Shown: piece after piece, positions 19,299 through 30,956 of the stretch
How the letters are laid out: every line of letters starts with the position of its first letter
Numbering within the stretch: the first letter of the stretch is position 1
Source: Eublepharis macularius
Lineage: Eukaryota > Chordata > Lepidosauria > Squamata > Eublepharidae
Length of the DNA stretch: 64,000 nt
Direction: 5' to 3'
Assembly (NCBI RefSeq): GCF_028583425.1
Contig: NC_072800.1
Coordinates: forward strand, 4,415,001 to 4,479,000
Made by a program: the position numbers and the translations under genes
Notes under the pieces: model-generated
Told to the model about the DNA's origin: nothing
Databases searched by the model: none
What the model saw: only the letters and a program-made list of their open reading frames with translations

Positions 19299-22200
19299 GT
19301 ATGGAGTGTAAAGTATTATCTTGGAATGTAAATGGACTAAACTCACCGAATAAGAGGAAAAATACTTTTCACTGGCTACTAAAACAAAAATGTGACATTG
19401 TTTGTTTGCAAGAGACCCATATCAGAAAGCAGGATGTAAAATATTTAAAATCTGGAAAACTGGGCAAAGAATTTGTAGCGGCCTCCAACAAGAAAAAAAG
19501 AGGAGTGGTGTTGTACATAAAAGAGGAGCTACAGCCAAAATTTGTTATGAGAGATGTGGAAGCTAGATTTGTAGCAGTGGAATGTATTTGGAATTTAAAG
19601 AGAGTGTTGGTAGTCGGACTTTATGCACCTAACGGTGCAAAAGAAAGCTTCTTTGAGGATTTAAGGAAGCATTTAGACGATCTTGCATATGACCAGATAA
19701 TTCTTGCTGGAGACTTCAATGGAGTGACAGACTTGGAACTAGACAAAAAGACTACAACGGCACAAAAGAAAAGAGGACTATTACCAAAGCTTTTTTTTGA
19801 GTTGATTCAACAAGAGACTCTTGAAGATGTATGGAGGAGAGAATATCCTAAAAGCAGACAGTTTACTTTTTATTCTGCAAGGCATTCTACATTATCAAGA
19901 ATTGATATGATCTGGGCCTCAAAAGACTTAGCATTATGGACTAAGGAGGTAGAAATAATGCCTATGGTAGGCTCAGATCACAACCCAATTATGTGGAAAT
20001 TTGGAAAAAAGAGAAAAAGGAAAGCATGGAGAATAAATGAGGACTTGTTACAGGAAAGAGAGAATATGGAAATATTGAGAAGAGAGACAAAGTTTTTTAT
20101 ACAATACAACGTGAATAAAGAAGTACCAACCAATAAAGTTTGGGATGCTTACAAGGCGGTTGTAAGGGGCATACTAATGGACTTAAATGGTAGAGCAAGA
20201 AAGAAGAAAGAGGAGAAAAGACAAGAGATTGAGGAGAAAATAAAAGCCAAAGAAATACAGCTAAAAAAGAGACCAGGGAAAAAGAAGGTATACCAGGAAA
20301 TTAAAATACTTCAAGAACAGCTAACAGCAATGAGCAATAAAGAATTGGAGTGGAATCTCAAAAGACTGAATCAAAAAGCGTTTGAGGGTGCTAATAAACC
20401 TGGGAAGTACCTGGCATGGCAATTGAAGAAGAAAAGGGAAAAGAAGATAATAAATAAAATTTGCGAAGATAACAAAACGTATTTGGAGCAGGCTACCATT
20501 AGTAGAGCCTTTTATAAATTTTACGCTAAGCTGTATAATAAAAAAGAAGTAAACAAAGAATCAATAGCGTCATATTTGGAGAAAACCAAACTTCCAGAAA
20601 TCTCGGAAGCTTGGAGAAATAAGTTGAATAGTGAAGTAACTGACGAGGAAATAAGTAAGGCAATACAATCTGCAAATCTAGGAAAGGCGCCAGGGCCAGA
20701 TGGACTTATGGCTAAATTCTATAAGACAATGGCTAATGAACTGGCACCATTCCTAAAAGAGGTGATGAATGGGGTTTTAAGGGATCAAAGGATTCCAGAA
20801 ACTTGGAGTGAAGCGAATATATCATTGATCCCAAAAGAGGGCCAAGACCTGACTAATGTGAAAAATTATAGACCTATATCGCTACTCAACAATGACTATA
20901 AAATTTTTGCGAAGATATTGGCGGAGAGATTGAAGGGGTGGCTCTCGGAAGTCATAGAGGAGGAACAAGCAGGCTTTTTGCCAGACAGACAAATAAGAGA
21001 CAACTTAAGGACAGTGATCAATGCTATTGAATATTATGACAAGCGTTGTGACAAAGAGGTTGGTTTCTTCTTTGTAGACGCTGAAAAAGCGTTTGACAAT
21101 TTAAACTGGGACTTTATGTTTGCCACTATGGAAAAGCTACAATTGGGAGAAAGATTCATCAGAGCAATTAAGGAAATTTATAGAGACCAGACTGCAGCAA
21201 TCGTGGTGAATGATGAATTGACCAAGAAATTGACGATAAGTAAAGGAACAAGACAAGGTTGCCCGTTATCTCCATTGTTGTTCATTTTAGTATTGGAGAT
21301 TCTGATGATACAAATACGTCAAGATGATGAAATTCGTGGAATAAAAATAAAGGACTATTCATACAAGGTCAGAGCATTTGCGGATGACATAATGTTAATT
21401 GTAGAGGACCCATTGGAGAACATGCCAAGAGTGATAGATAAGATCAAGGAGTTTGGAGACTTGGCAGGTTTCTTCATTAACAAAAAGAAGTCAAAGATAT
21501 TATGCAAAAATATGACTAAGCAGAAACAACAATTGTTAATGGAAACAACGGATTGTGAAGTAACAAGTAAAGTGAAATATTTGGGAGTCGAATTAACTGC
21601 AAAGAACATAGATCTATTCAAAAACAATTATGAAAAACTATGGACTCAGATAGAGAGAGACTTGATTAAATGGAATAGATTGAATTTGTCATGGTTGGGC
21701 AGGATTGCAGCAGTTAAGATGAATGTGTTACCAAGAGTAATGTTTTTGCTACAGACAATACCAATCATCAGAGACTCCAAACAATTTGAAAAATGGCAGA
21801 GGAAAATATCAGATTTTGTTTGGGCAGGCAAGAAGCCTCGAGTGAAAGTGAAAGTTTTACAAGATGCAAAGGAAAGAGGCGGAATGCAACTGCCCAATCT
21901 GAGACTTTATCATGATGCAATCTGCCTAGTTTGGTTGAAAGAATGGATGACATTAAAGAACAAGAAACTATTAGCCCTAGAGGGATATAAAAAAATATTT
22001 GGATGGCACGCATATTTATGGCATGACAAAGTAAAGGTCAACTCGATGTTCCTGCATCACTTTGTTCGAAGAAGTCTATACATAATCTGGAAGAAGTACA
22101 GAATTTATCTACAAGAAGGAACCCCTTTGTGGGTGGTTCCATATGAGGTGATAGACCCGAGAGCTGTTGATAATGAACAACAATGTTTAACGTATAAAGA

Positions 22201-23056
22201 AATAACTAAAACTGAAGCATCCAAACTTAGAATAAAGACACAAGAGGAACTATCACCTAACTACGATTGGTTCCAGTATAGACAGATCAGAGACTTATAT
22301 AATTCGGACTCTGTAAAGGGAGGTATACGAATAGAGAATTCGGAACTAGAGCAGACCCTTCTTAAAGAAGATAAGAAAAGAATATCCAAGGTATACCAAG
22401 TACTGTTGAAGTGGTATACCGAGGATGAGATAGTTAAAACACAAATGGTGAAATGGGCTATAAACTTTAATAAAGAAATAACAATGGAGGCATGGGAATA
22501 CTTGTGGAAAACTACAATGAAGACAACGACATGTATTAATATCAAAGAGAACATTTACAAAATGATCTATCGTTGGTACATGACACCAAAGAAGATTGCG
22601 CTAGGGAATTTGAATACTTCTAATAAATGCTGGAAATGTAAGAAGCATGAGGGTTCCCTCTATCATATGTGGTGGTCGTGTGAGGTAGCCAGGCAGTACT
22701 GGGGGGAAATAATAAGAGAAATGAGTGAAATTTTACAATTTCAAATTAATAAGAACCCAGAACTCCTGCTACTGAACTTGGGAATGGAGGGAATTCCAGC
22801 CCAACACAGGACGTTGATATTTTATATGACAGCAGCAGCTAGACTTTTGTATGCGCAAAAATGGAAAGTACAAGAAGTGCCAACTATTGAAGATTGGACT
22901 TACAAATTGCTGTATATGGCTGAAATGGACAAGATGACAAGAAAACTGAGAGATCTGGACTCAGGGCAGTTCAACACAGACTGGGAGAAGCTGAAACAAT
23001 ACCTGGAGAAGAAATGGGAGGTGGGAGGAAAACTGTGGCAGTTTGAGAACTACTGA
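19295..23056 (+). CDS. L1 ORF2 protein (endonuclease and reverse transcriptase)
   Basis: 1253 residues, full length for an L1 ORF2p (human about 1275). Order: apurinic-type endonuclease with SWNVNGLNS (about 9-17), QETHI (about 38), GDFNG (about 139), a RIDMIW motif near 204 and SDHNP near 227; a linker; reverse transcriptase starting near GKAPGPDGL (about 464) with PISLLNNDYKI, GTRQGCPLSP and the catalytic FADD near 694; and a C-terminal Cys-rich segment CWKCKKHEG...HMWWSC near 1112. All catalytic motifs look intact. The start ATG overlaps the ORF1 stop as ATGA, suggesting re-initiation. It nicks DNA and primes reverse transcription of its own RNA at the target. Confidence 0.96.
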   Translation: MSMECKVLSWNVNGLNSPNKRKNTFHWLLKQKCDIVCLQETHIRKQDVKYLKSGKLGKEFVAASNKKKRGVVLYIKEELQPKFVMRDVEARFVAVECIWNLKRVLVVGLYAPNGAKESFFEDLRKHLDDLAYDQIILAGDFNGVTDLELDKKTTTAQKKRGLLPKLFFELIQQETLEDVWRREYPKSRQFTFYSARHSTLSRIDMIWASKDLALWTKEVEIMPMVGSDHNPIMWKFGKKRKRKAWRINEDLLQERENMEILRRETKFFIQYNVNKEVPTNKVWDAYKAVVRGILMDLNGRARKKKEEKRQEIEEKIKAKEIQLKKRPGKKKVYQEIKILQEQLTAMSNKELEWNLKRLNQKAFEGANKPGKYLAWQLKKKREKKIINKICEDNKTYLEQATISRAFYKFYAKLYNKKEVNKESIASYLEKTKLPEISEAWRNKLNSEVTDEEISKAIQSANLGKAPGPDGLMAKFYKTMANELAPFLKEVMNGVLRDQRIPETWSEANISLIPKEGQDLTNVKNYRPISLLNNDYKIFAKILAERLKGWLSEVIEEEQAGFLPDRQIRDNLRTVINAIEYYDKRCDKEVGFFFVDAEKAFDNLNWDFMFATMEKLQLGERFIRAIKEIYRDQTAAIVVNDELTKKLTISKGTRQGCPLSPLLFILVLEILMIQIRQDDEIRGIKIKDYSYKVRAFADDIMLIVEDPLENMPRVIDKIKEFGDLAGFFINKKKSKILCKNMTKQKQQLLMETTDCEVTSKVKYLGVELTAKNIDLFKNNYEKLWTQIERDLIKWNRLNLSWLGRIAAVKMNVLPRVMFLLQTIPIIRDSKQFEKWQRKISDFVWAGKKPRVKVKVLQDAKERGGMQLPNLRLYHDAICLVWLKEWMTLKNKKLLALEGYKKIFGWHAYLWHDKVKVNSMFLHHFVRRSLYIIWKKYRIYLQEGTPLWVVPYEVIDPRAVDNEQQCLTYKEITKTEASKLRIKTQEELSPNYDWFQYRQIRDLYNSDSVKGGIRIENSELEQTLLKEDKKRISKVYQVLLKWYTEDEIVKTQMVKWAINFNKEITMEAWEYLWKTTMKTTTCINIKENIYKMIYRWYMTPKKIALGNLNTSNKCWKCKKHEGSLYHMWWSCEVARQYWGEIIREMSEILQFQINKNPELLLLNLGMEGIPAQHRTLIFYMTAAARLLYAQKWKVQEVPTIEDWTYKLLYMAEMDKMTRKLRDLDSGQFNTDWEKLKQYLEKKWEVGGKLWQFENY

Positions 23057-24297
23057 AGTATTGAAGTAGAGGGGGGAGACTTTACCGGGGGGAGAAGAGA
23101 TAAATGTGAATTAATAAGCAGTCAGATTAATAGATTGACATATATATAGATATATATAGGTTAACAAACAGAACATAGAGAAAATAATTAATTATAAGGA
23201 CTAAATATAAGGAGCGATTAACTAACAATATTTTCTTTTTTTCTGATAAGTTTTGTACCAAACTGAATGTCTGAAGATATAGATGGGTCAAATTGATTGA
23301 CTATGTGAGGAGAGATATACAGAACTATTATAAAAAGATAGAATGAGTAATATATATAGAGAATAAGTCAAATTGTTTGATATAAACGAATGTATGATCT
23401 ATATGGTTTATGATATATAGAAATATCTGAAATTGAAAAATTGGGATAAATTGTTTATCTAAGATGGAAACAAAGACTTACAGTTTGGGCATATAATGTT
23501 AAAAATAGTTAAGGATGTACTGCTTAGAATAATGGAGAATATATATTTGTTTTAGATAGAGGAAGTTAATAAAAGTAAGGGAAAGGGGACAAAGGGTTGG
23601 AAAGCTGTTGGAAGTCAACAAAAAGGGGGGGGAAAGGGAGGGGGTTAGAGATGAAAAAATTGGGGAAAATTGAATGTAAATGTGGAAATAATGGACTCTA
23701 ACCCAATAAAAAATTTTCAAAAATAAAAGAGTTTGCAGCTTAACATTAGGAAGATCTTCCTGACAGTTAGTGGTCCCTCAGTGGAACAGGCCTCCTCAGG
23801 AGGTGGCGGGCTCTGTTTCTTTAGAGGTTTTTAAGCAGATGATAGTTGCGTCAAGATGATGGCAACATCTTGCCATACTTATACTTGGGGAGGGAGAAGC
23901 TTAGAGTTGTGATGTGATGTTTATCTTTTGCAGCTGGGACTCTCATCTCTTCCAGGATGTAGATTCTGTTTGAAGTTATGAAGATGGCCATCTGACAGCA
24001 GTGCTGACTCTGTGAACCTAGGCAGATCATGAGAGGGAGGGAAGGAAGAGTTACATCAGTGCTTTGTTCTCGTGGCCCCTTCTTACCTGCCCAGGGTAAT
24101 ACCATTTACCAGTTTAGGGTCAGGAAGCAATTTTCCCCAAGCCAATTTGGCTACGGATCCTGACAGTGTTTTGCCATCTTCTAGGTATGGAGAAGGGGTC
24201 ACTGGGGGGAGATAGTTGTGAATTTCCCACATTGTGCAGGGGGTTAGACTAGATGACCCTGGAGACCCCTTTCAACCCTATGATTCTATGAATTGCT

Positions 24298-25840
24298 TTG
24301 AGATGGAGACAAATGATTAAAAGAACCATAAAGAATAGCAACAAGAGCCAAGAAGAAGTAGTGAAAAGCGTGGGGGGATTCACATTTGGGTTTCAGCCAA
24401 TTGCTGTCTGAAAGCTTCTGATTTTATTTCATATGCCATCTTCAAGCAGGAACCATGAATGCCACTGGAACAGCATTCCTCAGAGAAAAAAATAAAAAGT
24501 GTGCGTGAACTAATGGCCTAAGCATATTGTGTTATCAAAGCATATTGCAAATAAGAGCAAACATATTAATCTGGCTATTTTAGACATGTGTTTTATTTTA
24601 TAATTAAAGGGTTTTTATGCAACTACACTTACGAGTGAACCAGAGGGGTTGTTTTAAGTTCAAATCACGCTTGGTCACCACTTTGATTTAAATGGATAAC
24701 TACTTTCCTTGAGTCTCACCAGAACTAAAGTTTCTAGCAAACAGTTGCTATTCAGTCTTTTCAACATCAAAATGTAATAATACATATCAAATACTACTTC
24801 AGGTAACATCACAAAAGATCTCAATGTATGCATGTTATAAGCTCAACTGTTTTTCTTCTCAGAGAAAGCCAGAGGTAGAATCTGTATTTAAAAGGGTTGT
24901 GAAGCCCACCCTTTCAGGAGGCAATGCTGTCCGGATGCTCCCATGTCTGTGGAAGAGACATGCAGTTGCTTTTTCTTCAGCCGTTTATCATTCTTGATAA
25001 GAGAATGATTGGAAGATACCCATTTGTGGCTCATTTGGTGCGGTCGATGGAAAGATTTACTGCCTGGACTGTGTCAGGGCAGTGTCCGATGTTGAAGTGC
25101 CAAGGACCGGGAATGCAACATCATTAGAAGCTGTGCTGGAGTGAATGGATGACCCCTCCCAATCATACCTACTAATTGCTTTCTTTGATTTCTTAATTAC
25201 AGTTTAGAACCTGCAATACAGAATGATTCTATGCAGCTTTGGTGAGACAATTTCTCTCGCTTAAATCTCAGCTAGCCTGGAAGTCTTTTATATGTTGGAA
25301 AACAAGAATTAGAAGAAATGAATATACATGCAGACACTTGCTTTATTTATATTGAAAGAAGAAAGTTTCAAATGGACCTGAGGTGACTTTTTTGCTATGC
25401 AAGTGGAAGCCTGTGTGTCTTTTTTATGACTTGACAAGGTAAACAGTCTGGCGTGAGAAGCTGGAATGTAGTATGAAGTAACAGCCTTGAAGATAAGCTA
25501 GTCAAAGGACAACAAATCTTCCTGAGAGGCCCCTGTCTCTCTGAAATTATTTTATGTTTTTGGCTATAGAACTCTGGCTCAATAACACTAATTTCTGGAT
25601 CTATGAGAAATAATACTGTGAAAACTAAGAAATTGGACTTTAATTACATTAAAATAATTGGATTTTATTGGAACTGAATAGGGAAAAAAATTAACTTAAG
25701 GGAACAATAATAATAAAAAGAATGGTTGAGGTTTTTGTTTGCCTCATATGATATACCCAAAGAGTGGACTGGACTGTTTGGAGCAGACAGTTGACCTAAA
25801 GGTGAAGTTGGAATAGGTAAAGTTTGTGCTGGATTGGCAA
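24298..25840. other. unassigned non-coding DNA
   Basis: No gene or repeat recognised; AT-rich toward 25640-25740. Confidence 0.35.
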
Positions 25841-28137
25841 CCTAACTGCGCAATCCCATGGTTGGCTGTGACGCCGGTGTGCCTGCAGAGGCAGAGCAGT
25901 GGTGCCACTGGGCTGGCTCCTGTGCTAGCAAAGTGAAGAGGTGGCGGCAGTGGCGGCAGTGCAGAATTGTGAAGCAGGAGTGTTGAAAAGCATAGTGGGT
26001 GGGGCAGATGTGCGAGCTCTGCTGCCCACAGCCAATAGGTGCTACTGCTGGCTAACAGCTGTGGGACAGGTGAGGAGAGGCGCAGACAGTGGGAAGCTCA
26101 TGATCCAGGGCAGCCTTCAGAGTGACAGGCGCACAGCGCCCCTGCTGGCAGATCGCCCTGCCTCCCATCCTGGATGAGGCCAGCAATTGACAGGGATGGT
26201 GGTGGGCGTGGATGGGCTCACAAGCCGGTGGCTGTAGCCCAATCCGGCACGCCCTTGGAAGCTTCAGGCTAGTGACACCTGCTGCATTGGAGGGATGGGG
26301 CAAAGGGGGGGGATGAGGAGTGGCCAGGGAAGCTTTGCCGTCAGTGGCCACGATCATCCAGGAGACAGGTGGCATGGTGAGAACGGGGGTGGTGGGATGC
26401 CCAGGTGGCGGTCATGGTAGCAAGCCCCATGCCTCTCCTCAGTTTCCGGGCATTCATTGCACGCAGAGGCTGGCCCACTGACCAAACCTGGGGTCCAGAG
26501 CCAACTGGTGCATCAGATCACCTGGTGCATGTGAGGTGTCCATGCCCTCTGCCAGCATGTGGACAGGGGGCCATCTGGTCATCGGTCTTGGGCCCACAAG
26601 GATCATGCGCAGTCATAGGTCTGGTGGTAGCCAATCCGAGCAGCATGGGCAGTTCATTGAGGGGCAGTCTAGTGGAGGTTGGCAGGTTGCCATGTCCAGG
26701 TTGGGAAATTCCTGGAGATTTTTGGGGTAGACCCTGCAGGGGGCAGGGTTTGAGGAGGAGAGGAACCTCACTGGGGTAAAATGCCACAGAGTTCACCCTT
26801 CACGGCAGCCATTTCCTTCAGGGGAACTGATCTCTGTTGCCTGGAGATCAGTTGTAATTCCAGGAGATCTCCAGCCACCACCTGGAGACTGACAACCCTA
26901 ATCAGACCCCAGGTTCCGGAGAGGTAAGTGGGTGGGCAGATTCTCCAATGGGTGATAGGAATGCCATTGAAAACCAAACAAGAAGCCAGAAGGCCGATTG
27001 GAGGCAAGGGGGAGTGAAAAGCACCCACAGACTCACAGCTGCTCCCTGCACCAGATTTCCCAAGTCCATCCCTGCTTCTGCAAACAGTGGAAATAAAAGT
27101 GGTCCAGCCTCCTGGAAGGGGATGCCCGGGGATCCCAAGATGTCACTTCACACCTCGCACCTTCTGGCAGCAAGTCCCTCCTTCCCTTGCATGCAGCGCT
27201 CATCTGCAATTCCCACCCCACTGCCTGAAGTTACGTTGAGGGGAAGAAGGGGGCAACGAACTTGGATGGGGCACCACTTGACACCTGCTCCTCCTGGCAG
27301 CATAGCCCACCTCATCCATCTCTGCCCTGAGCTGGGAAACATTTTGATGGGGAGTTGGGGTGCAGCTACTCAATGTCAGGCAAGCAAGAAAACACAGCAG
27401 TTTGTTGTTTTTCAACAAGTTTTATTAAACTGGAAAAATTGCCAATGTCCCTCAGCTGGGAAGGGAGCCAGGGCAGTTTGCACAGCCCTCATTTTGTGCT
27501 CCCAGGGGCAAGGCTGAGATGCGGGCTGCCTTGGGAAACTGCCCCCTGGGCTGGACCTGGATGGCACTCGTGGGGGTGAGACATGCTCTGTGGTCTCCCG
27601 GACAAGTTGTGACATACCTGCAAGGGAAAGAGACACGTGTTGCAAGTGACCCAGCCCAGTCCATGGCTGAGGCCAAGCCCAATTTGGGAAGACAGATGGG
27701 CAGCATCTGGGAAGATGCCCATAGTTGAAAGCAGCAGCTGCAGCCCCACAGGTGCAGCTAGTGACCAGATGATGCATGACCCTCTGGCGAGGAAATGCTC
27801 TGCATTGGGATGATCTTATCCTGTGAGGGAAAAAGTCAACAGGGAGTTACGAACACCCGGTCAACCTGACCCGTGACCTCACTTCCTCCTCCTCCCGGAG
27901 GATCCCTTGTTGAAGGAGTCTGAACAGAGCAGCCAGGTGGGTAGCTGATGCCCTCCCCCCAATGGCTGTGTCAAGAGTAGTCTCCTGGGCAACTGCCTCT
28001 ATGGCAGGCAGGGGCTGCTAACACTGACCCCTCCCCCATCGAGCATCACCTGCAGAGGCTGGCCATCAGGAGAGTTCAGGTGAGGGGGCAGCTGACACGA
28101 ATCAACAGGCTGGGTTAGCCGCCACCCCATCTCCTGG
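25841..28137. other. GC-rich unassigned block, possible unknown repeat
   Basis: Composition changes sharply at about 25840 (gcgcaatcccatggttggct, then gacgccggtgtgcc) and a similar GC-rich register is seen up to about 28970. Frames of up to 189 codons on both strands lack recognisable domains. About 26740-26900 (minus) is a TAGGGTTGCC-type terminal-repeat fragment ending ctgacaaccctaa. I cannot assign the rest. Confidence 0.3.
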
Positions 28138-28392
28138 GGGCCAGTTTGGTGTAATGGTTAAGAGCAGTGAGACTCTGATCCGGAGAGCCAGGTTTGATTC
28201 CCCACTCCTCCACTTGAAGCCAGCTGGGTGACCTTGGGTCAGTCACAGCTTCTAGGAGCTCTCTCAGCTCCACCCACATCACAGGGTATTTGTTGTGGGG
28301 ATAATAATAGCATACTTTTAAAACTGCTCTGAGTGGGCATTAAGTTGAACTGGAGGGCGGTATATAAATTGAATGTTGTTGTTGTTGTTGTT
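28138..28392 (+). mobile_element. MIR-like tRNA SINE
   Basis: Head ccagtttggtgtaatggtta, B-box-like ggtttgattcc, tail gggcattaagttgaactgga and a terminal (GTT)n at 28373-28392. Confidence 0.85.
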
Positions 28393-28980
28393 ACCTGGAA
28401 GTGCTCCCTCGCTTCTTACTGAGCTGAACTTTCAGAGTCAGATAACCTGCAAGGAGTGGTTATTGTTAGCCAAATGTTCTGGACTTTGCCCTCCTTCCCT
28501 TGAGTGAGAGCAATGGGGAAAATGGGAGAAAATTGCACCCCAGTGCTCACCCTGGAAGCACACGTGGGTTGGCCCCCATGGTAGTTCCCAACCTATGTTC
28601 CTTCGGGCCACAGGGGCAGGGCTGGGTGCCAGGAGAGGGCTTGAGTTTTCCTGTTCAATGGGTGCATATGGGCTACGCCTCCTTTTTTTGTGGCATAACT
28701 TTCCACCACTGTTGGGGGCATTCCTGAGCCTAGAGTAGCTTTGGAAGTGGACTAACTCATGGCCTGCCCCCTGTACCACCCCCTCCAGTGCTGGAGTGGG
28801 AACTTGCACTGCACTTACACCTCTGCCTGGCCGCCAAGCGTGCCCGCTGGTGGCAACCCATCTGCGTTAGTGCACCTCGGGCGGGCACTGGTGGAAAGGG
28901 GTTTACATCGACGTAAGAACAATTTACGCCCGTGCGAGGCTTAGTTCTCTCCCTGTGCACTTTCTACCTCCCCCCTTTAG
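28393..28980. other. unassigned GC-rich sequence
   Basis: No domain or terminal repeat recognised. It may be the right part of the block that begins near 25840. Confidence 0.3.
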
Positions 28981-28984
28981 GCTT

Positions 28985-30052
28985 GAGCTGCCAATGCGGC
29001 AATGAAATGCACAATAATAAAAGAAAAATAAATTAACAAGAGAAGCCACAATTTAGGTTGTGAAGAGTTGACAGATACAATACCATCAGATTGTTCCCTG
29101 CCTACAAGACCATCAGATCCATCATATGGTGGTGAAAGGAGGTCTCCACACAATAATGGACAGAGGACCAACTCCTTTTGAATCCCTCTTAGTGAAAAGC
29201 AATTACACAGCCAAAGGAATGGCATCTATTATTTACAAATTGATAAATAAAACAACATGGACAACGCCTACAACACAACAAAAAGCATGGAATGTTGATT
29301 GTGAAAAAGAACTCAATGATAACGATTGGAACTCAATTTGGTCATCAGGTCTCTACGCATCCAAGTCACTAAACATTAGGATACAAATCTTTAAACTAGT
29401 AAACAGATGATTTGTAACACCTCTGAACTTATATCATTTCAAATCCAACAATAACCCCCAATGTTGGAAAGGCTGTAAGGAGAATGGCTCTTTTAGCCAC
29501 TGCCGGTGGTCCTGTTGTAAAATACAAGACTACTGGAGAAAGGTTGCAAATCACATTGAAAAAATAACAGGGTGTAACATACCACTAAGGCATACCACTC
29601 ATTTGATTAAATCTTTGGAACAATTTTCCTGTCCCACCACCGAGAAGAAATCTCATTTCATTACTTCTATATGCAGCCAAATCTTTAATTGCACAGAGCT
29701 GGAAATCTGAAAAAGTTCCCTCAATTACACAGTGGATACAAAAAATATGGGATGTAAGGGTAATGGATAAGATATCTGAACAGCTAATAATGAATGACAA
29801 CTTCAATTTTCAACCTTGTTTCTTGGAAAAATGGTTTCCTTTTTTTGATCATGTAACTAATTATGCACCATCATATATTTCTTTAGCCAAAAAATACTCA
29901 GACTTTGTAAGGTATAGTTCAGCTCTGTACTTCTCCAATACTTTAATGGATATTGTATTTATTATGGCTGATTATTGGATTGTTAATAAGTTGTTTAAAT
30001 TGTTGTTTGTATAAATATTTGGAAAATTAAATAAAAAGTATTTAAAAAAACA
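28985..30052 (+). pseudogene. L1-group ORF2 C-terminal fragment
   Basis: A frame at 29126-29410 (KLINKTTWTTPTTQQKAWNV, then DCEKELNDNDWNSIWSS) leads to a shifted segment with CWKGCKENGSFSHCRWSC (about 29462-29515), the L1-type Cys-rich C-terminus. It ends in an A-rich tail near 30028-30052. Diverged from the intact L1 at 17590, so it is a different lineage or much older. Several stops and frameshifts. Confidence 0.7.
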
Positions 30053-30676
30053 TAAACAAAATGTGTTTCAACTAAATTCTCTTTTTCAAAACATTAGTGA
30101 CTTTTGGTACTTTGGTCTGACCTCTCTTGAAGTAGCCAAGTCTTCTGACCTGGGTCAAGACGCGTCGCTCTTTCTTTGCACGTAGCAGCGCAATACATGC
30201 ACCCGCAGGGAGCTGCTCTGTACTGCATCAGGCCCTCGCTCACCAACGTCTCAGGCAGAGATCTTTCACCCCACCTACAACCTGATCCCTTTAACCAGAG
30301 ATGCTGAGGAGTGAATCTGGGACTGAGCCACGGACCCTCCCTGTGAAACTTCCCACCTCAACCAGAGAACTGAAAGGGGAAGGACTGTCTTGCACCAGAA
30401 GTATGATTCATCTAACACTTTTACAGTTTTTGGGCATCACTCTTAATCTAATGAGAAAAGATATAGCAACATATATATTGCAATGCACACAGTTCAAGTA
30501 TATGACCTCGTTAAAACAACTAAGATTACCCCGGCAATGCATATGGGATGCTGGAGCATGGAGAGAACGGCTTGCCTCAGGATTCTTAATGAGTTCATGG
30601 CAGACATGAGATGTTAACCAACATAATTAAGAGGTGCCCTTCTGGAGCAGACCAGCTGCCCATCTAATCCAGCACC
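30053..30676. other. unassigned non-coding DNA
   Basis: A 102-codon frame (30301-30609) has no recognisable domain. Confidence 0.3.
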
Positions 30677-30677
30677 C

Positions 30678-30898
30678 TCGTTGATTTATCTGTCTACTTA
30701 CTTATTTCATGCCCCAATGGGGACCCAAAGCCACTTGTATCATTATCATCCAGTTAATCCTCACAACAGCCCTCTGAGGTGGATGCGGCTAAGAGTATGT
30801 GGCTGGCCTAAGGTCACCAGCAAGCTTTCGTGGCAGAGAGGATTTGAACCTGGTGTCTCCCAAAATCTAGTCCAAGACTCTAACCACAATACCACACA
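30678..30898 (-). mobile_element. MIR-like SINE, second family, minus strand
   Basis: The + strand reads tgccccaatggggacccaaa, tcctcacaacagccctctga, aaggtcaccagcaagctttc and gactctaaccacaataccac, the reverse complement of a tRNA-headed CORE-type SINE. Also seen split around 44218-45178. Confidence 0.7.
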
Positions 30899-30956
30899 TT
30901 TCACACAGGAGCCTACCAGCTGCCCTATAGAGTCAACAGACAGGGCGTGGAGACTG

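Larger units (their letters stand above)
17590..23724 (+). mobile_element. Full-length L1 LINE with perfect 17-bp TSD
   Basis: The element is about 6135 bp: 5' UTR 17590-18503, ORF1 18504-19298, ORF2 19295-23056, 3' UTR 23057-23724 ending in an A-rich tail (aataaaaaattttcaaaaat). The duplication aaaagagtttgcagctt is identical at 17573-17589 and 23725-23741; the 3' copy overlaps the A-rich end by a few bases. The target site lies inside CR1. Both ORFs are uninterrupted and the duplication is perfect, pointing to a young and perhaps still mobile copy. The 5' UTR includes a GC-rich start (17600-17830) and an A-rich ORF1 lead-in. Confidence 0.95.
16962..24297 (+). mobile_element. CR1 LINE 3' portion split by two insertions
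   Basis: CR1 sequence runs 16962-17010 (gaccaagtcccatgaggga to atgtttagc), resumes 17429-17589 (aacctggagaggagacaact, then gatatgataaccttcttcaa) and again 23742-24297 (aacattaggaagatcttcct to tgattctatgaatt). The pieces join into one continuous CR1 3' region ending in ATTCTATGA. The interruptions are the hAT element at 17011-17428 and the L1 at 17590-23724. CR1 is therefore the oldest layer. No CR1 coding capacity remains. Confidence 0.9.

Noticed and set aside
26948..27517. 189-codon + frame as a possible gene
   Set aside because: No recognised domain, biased composition, no splice or promoter context, and overlapping frames of similar length on the other strand.
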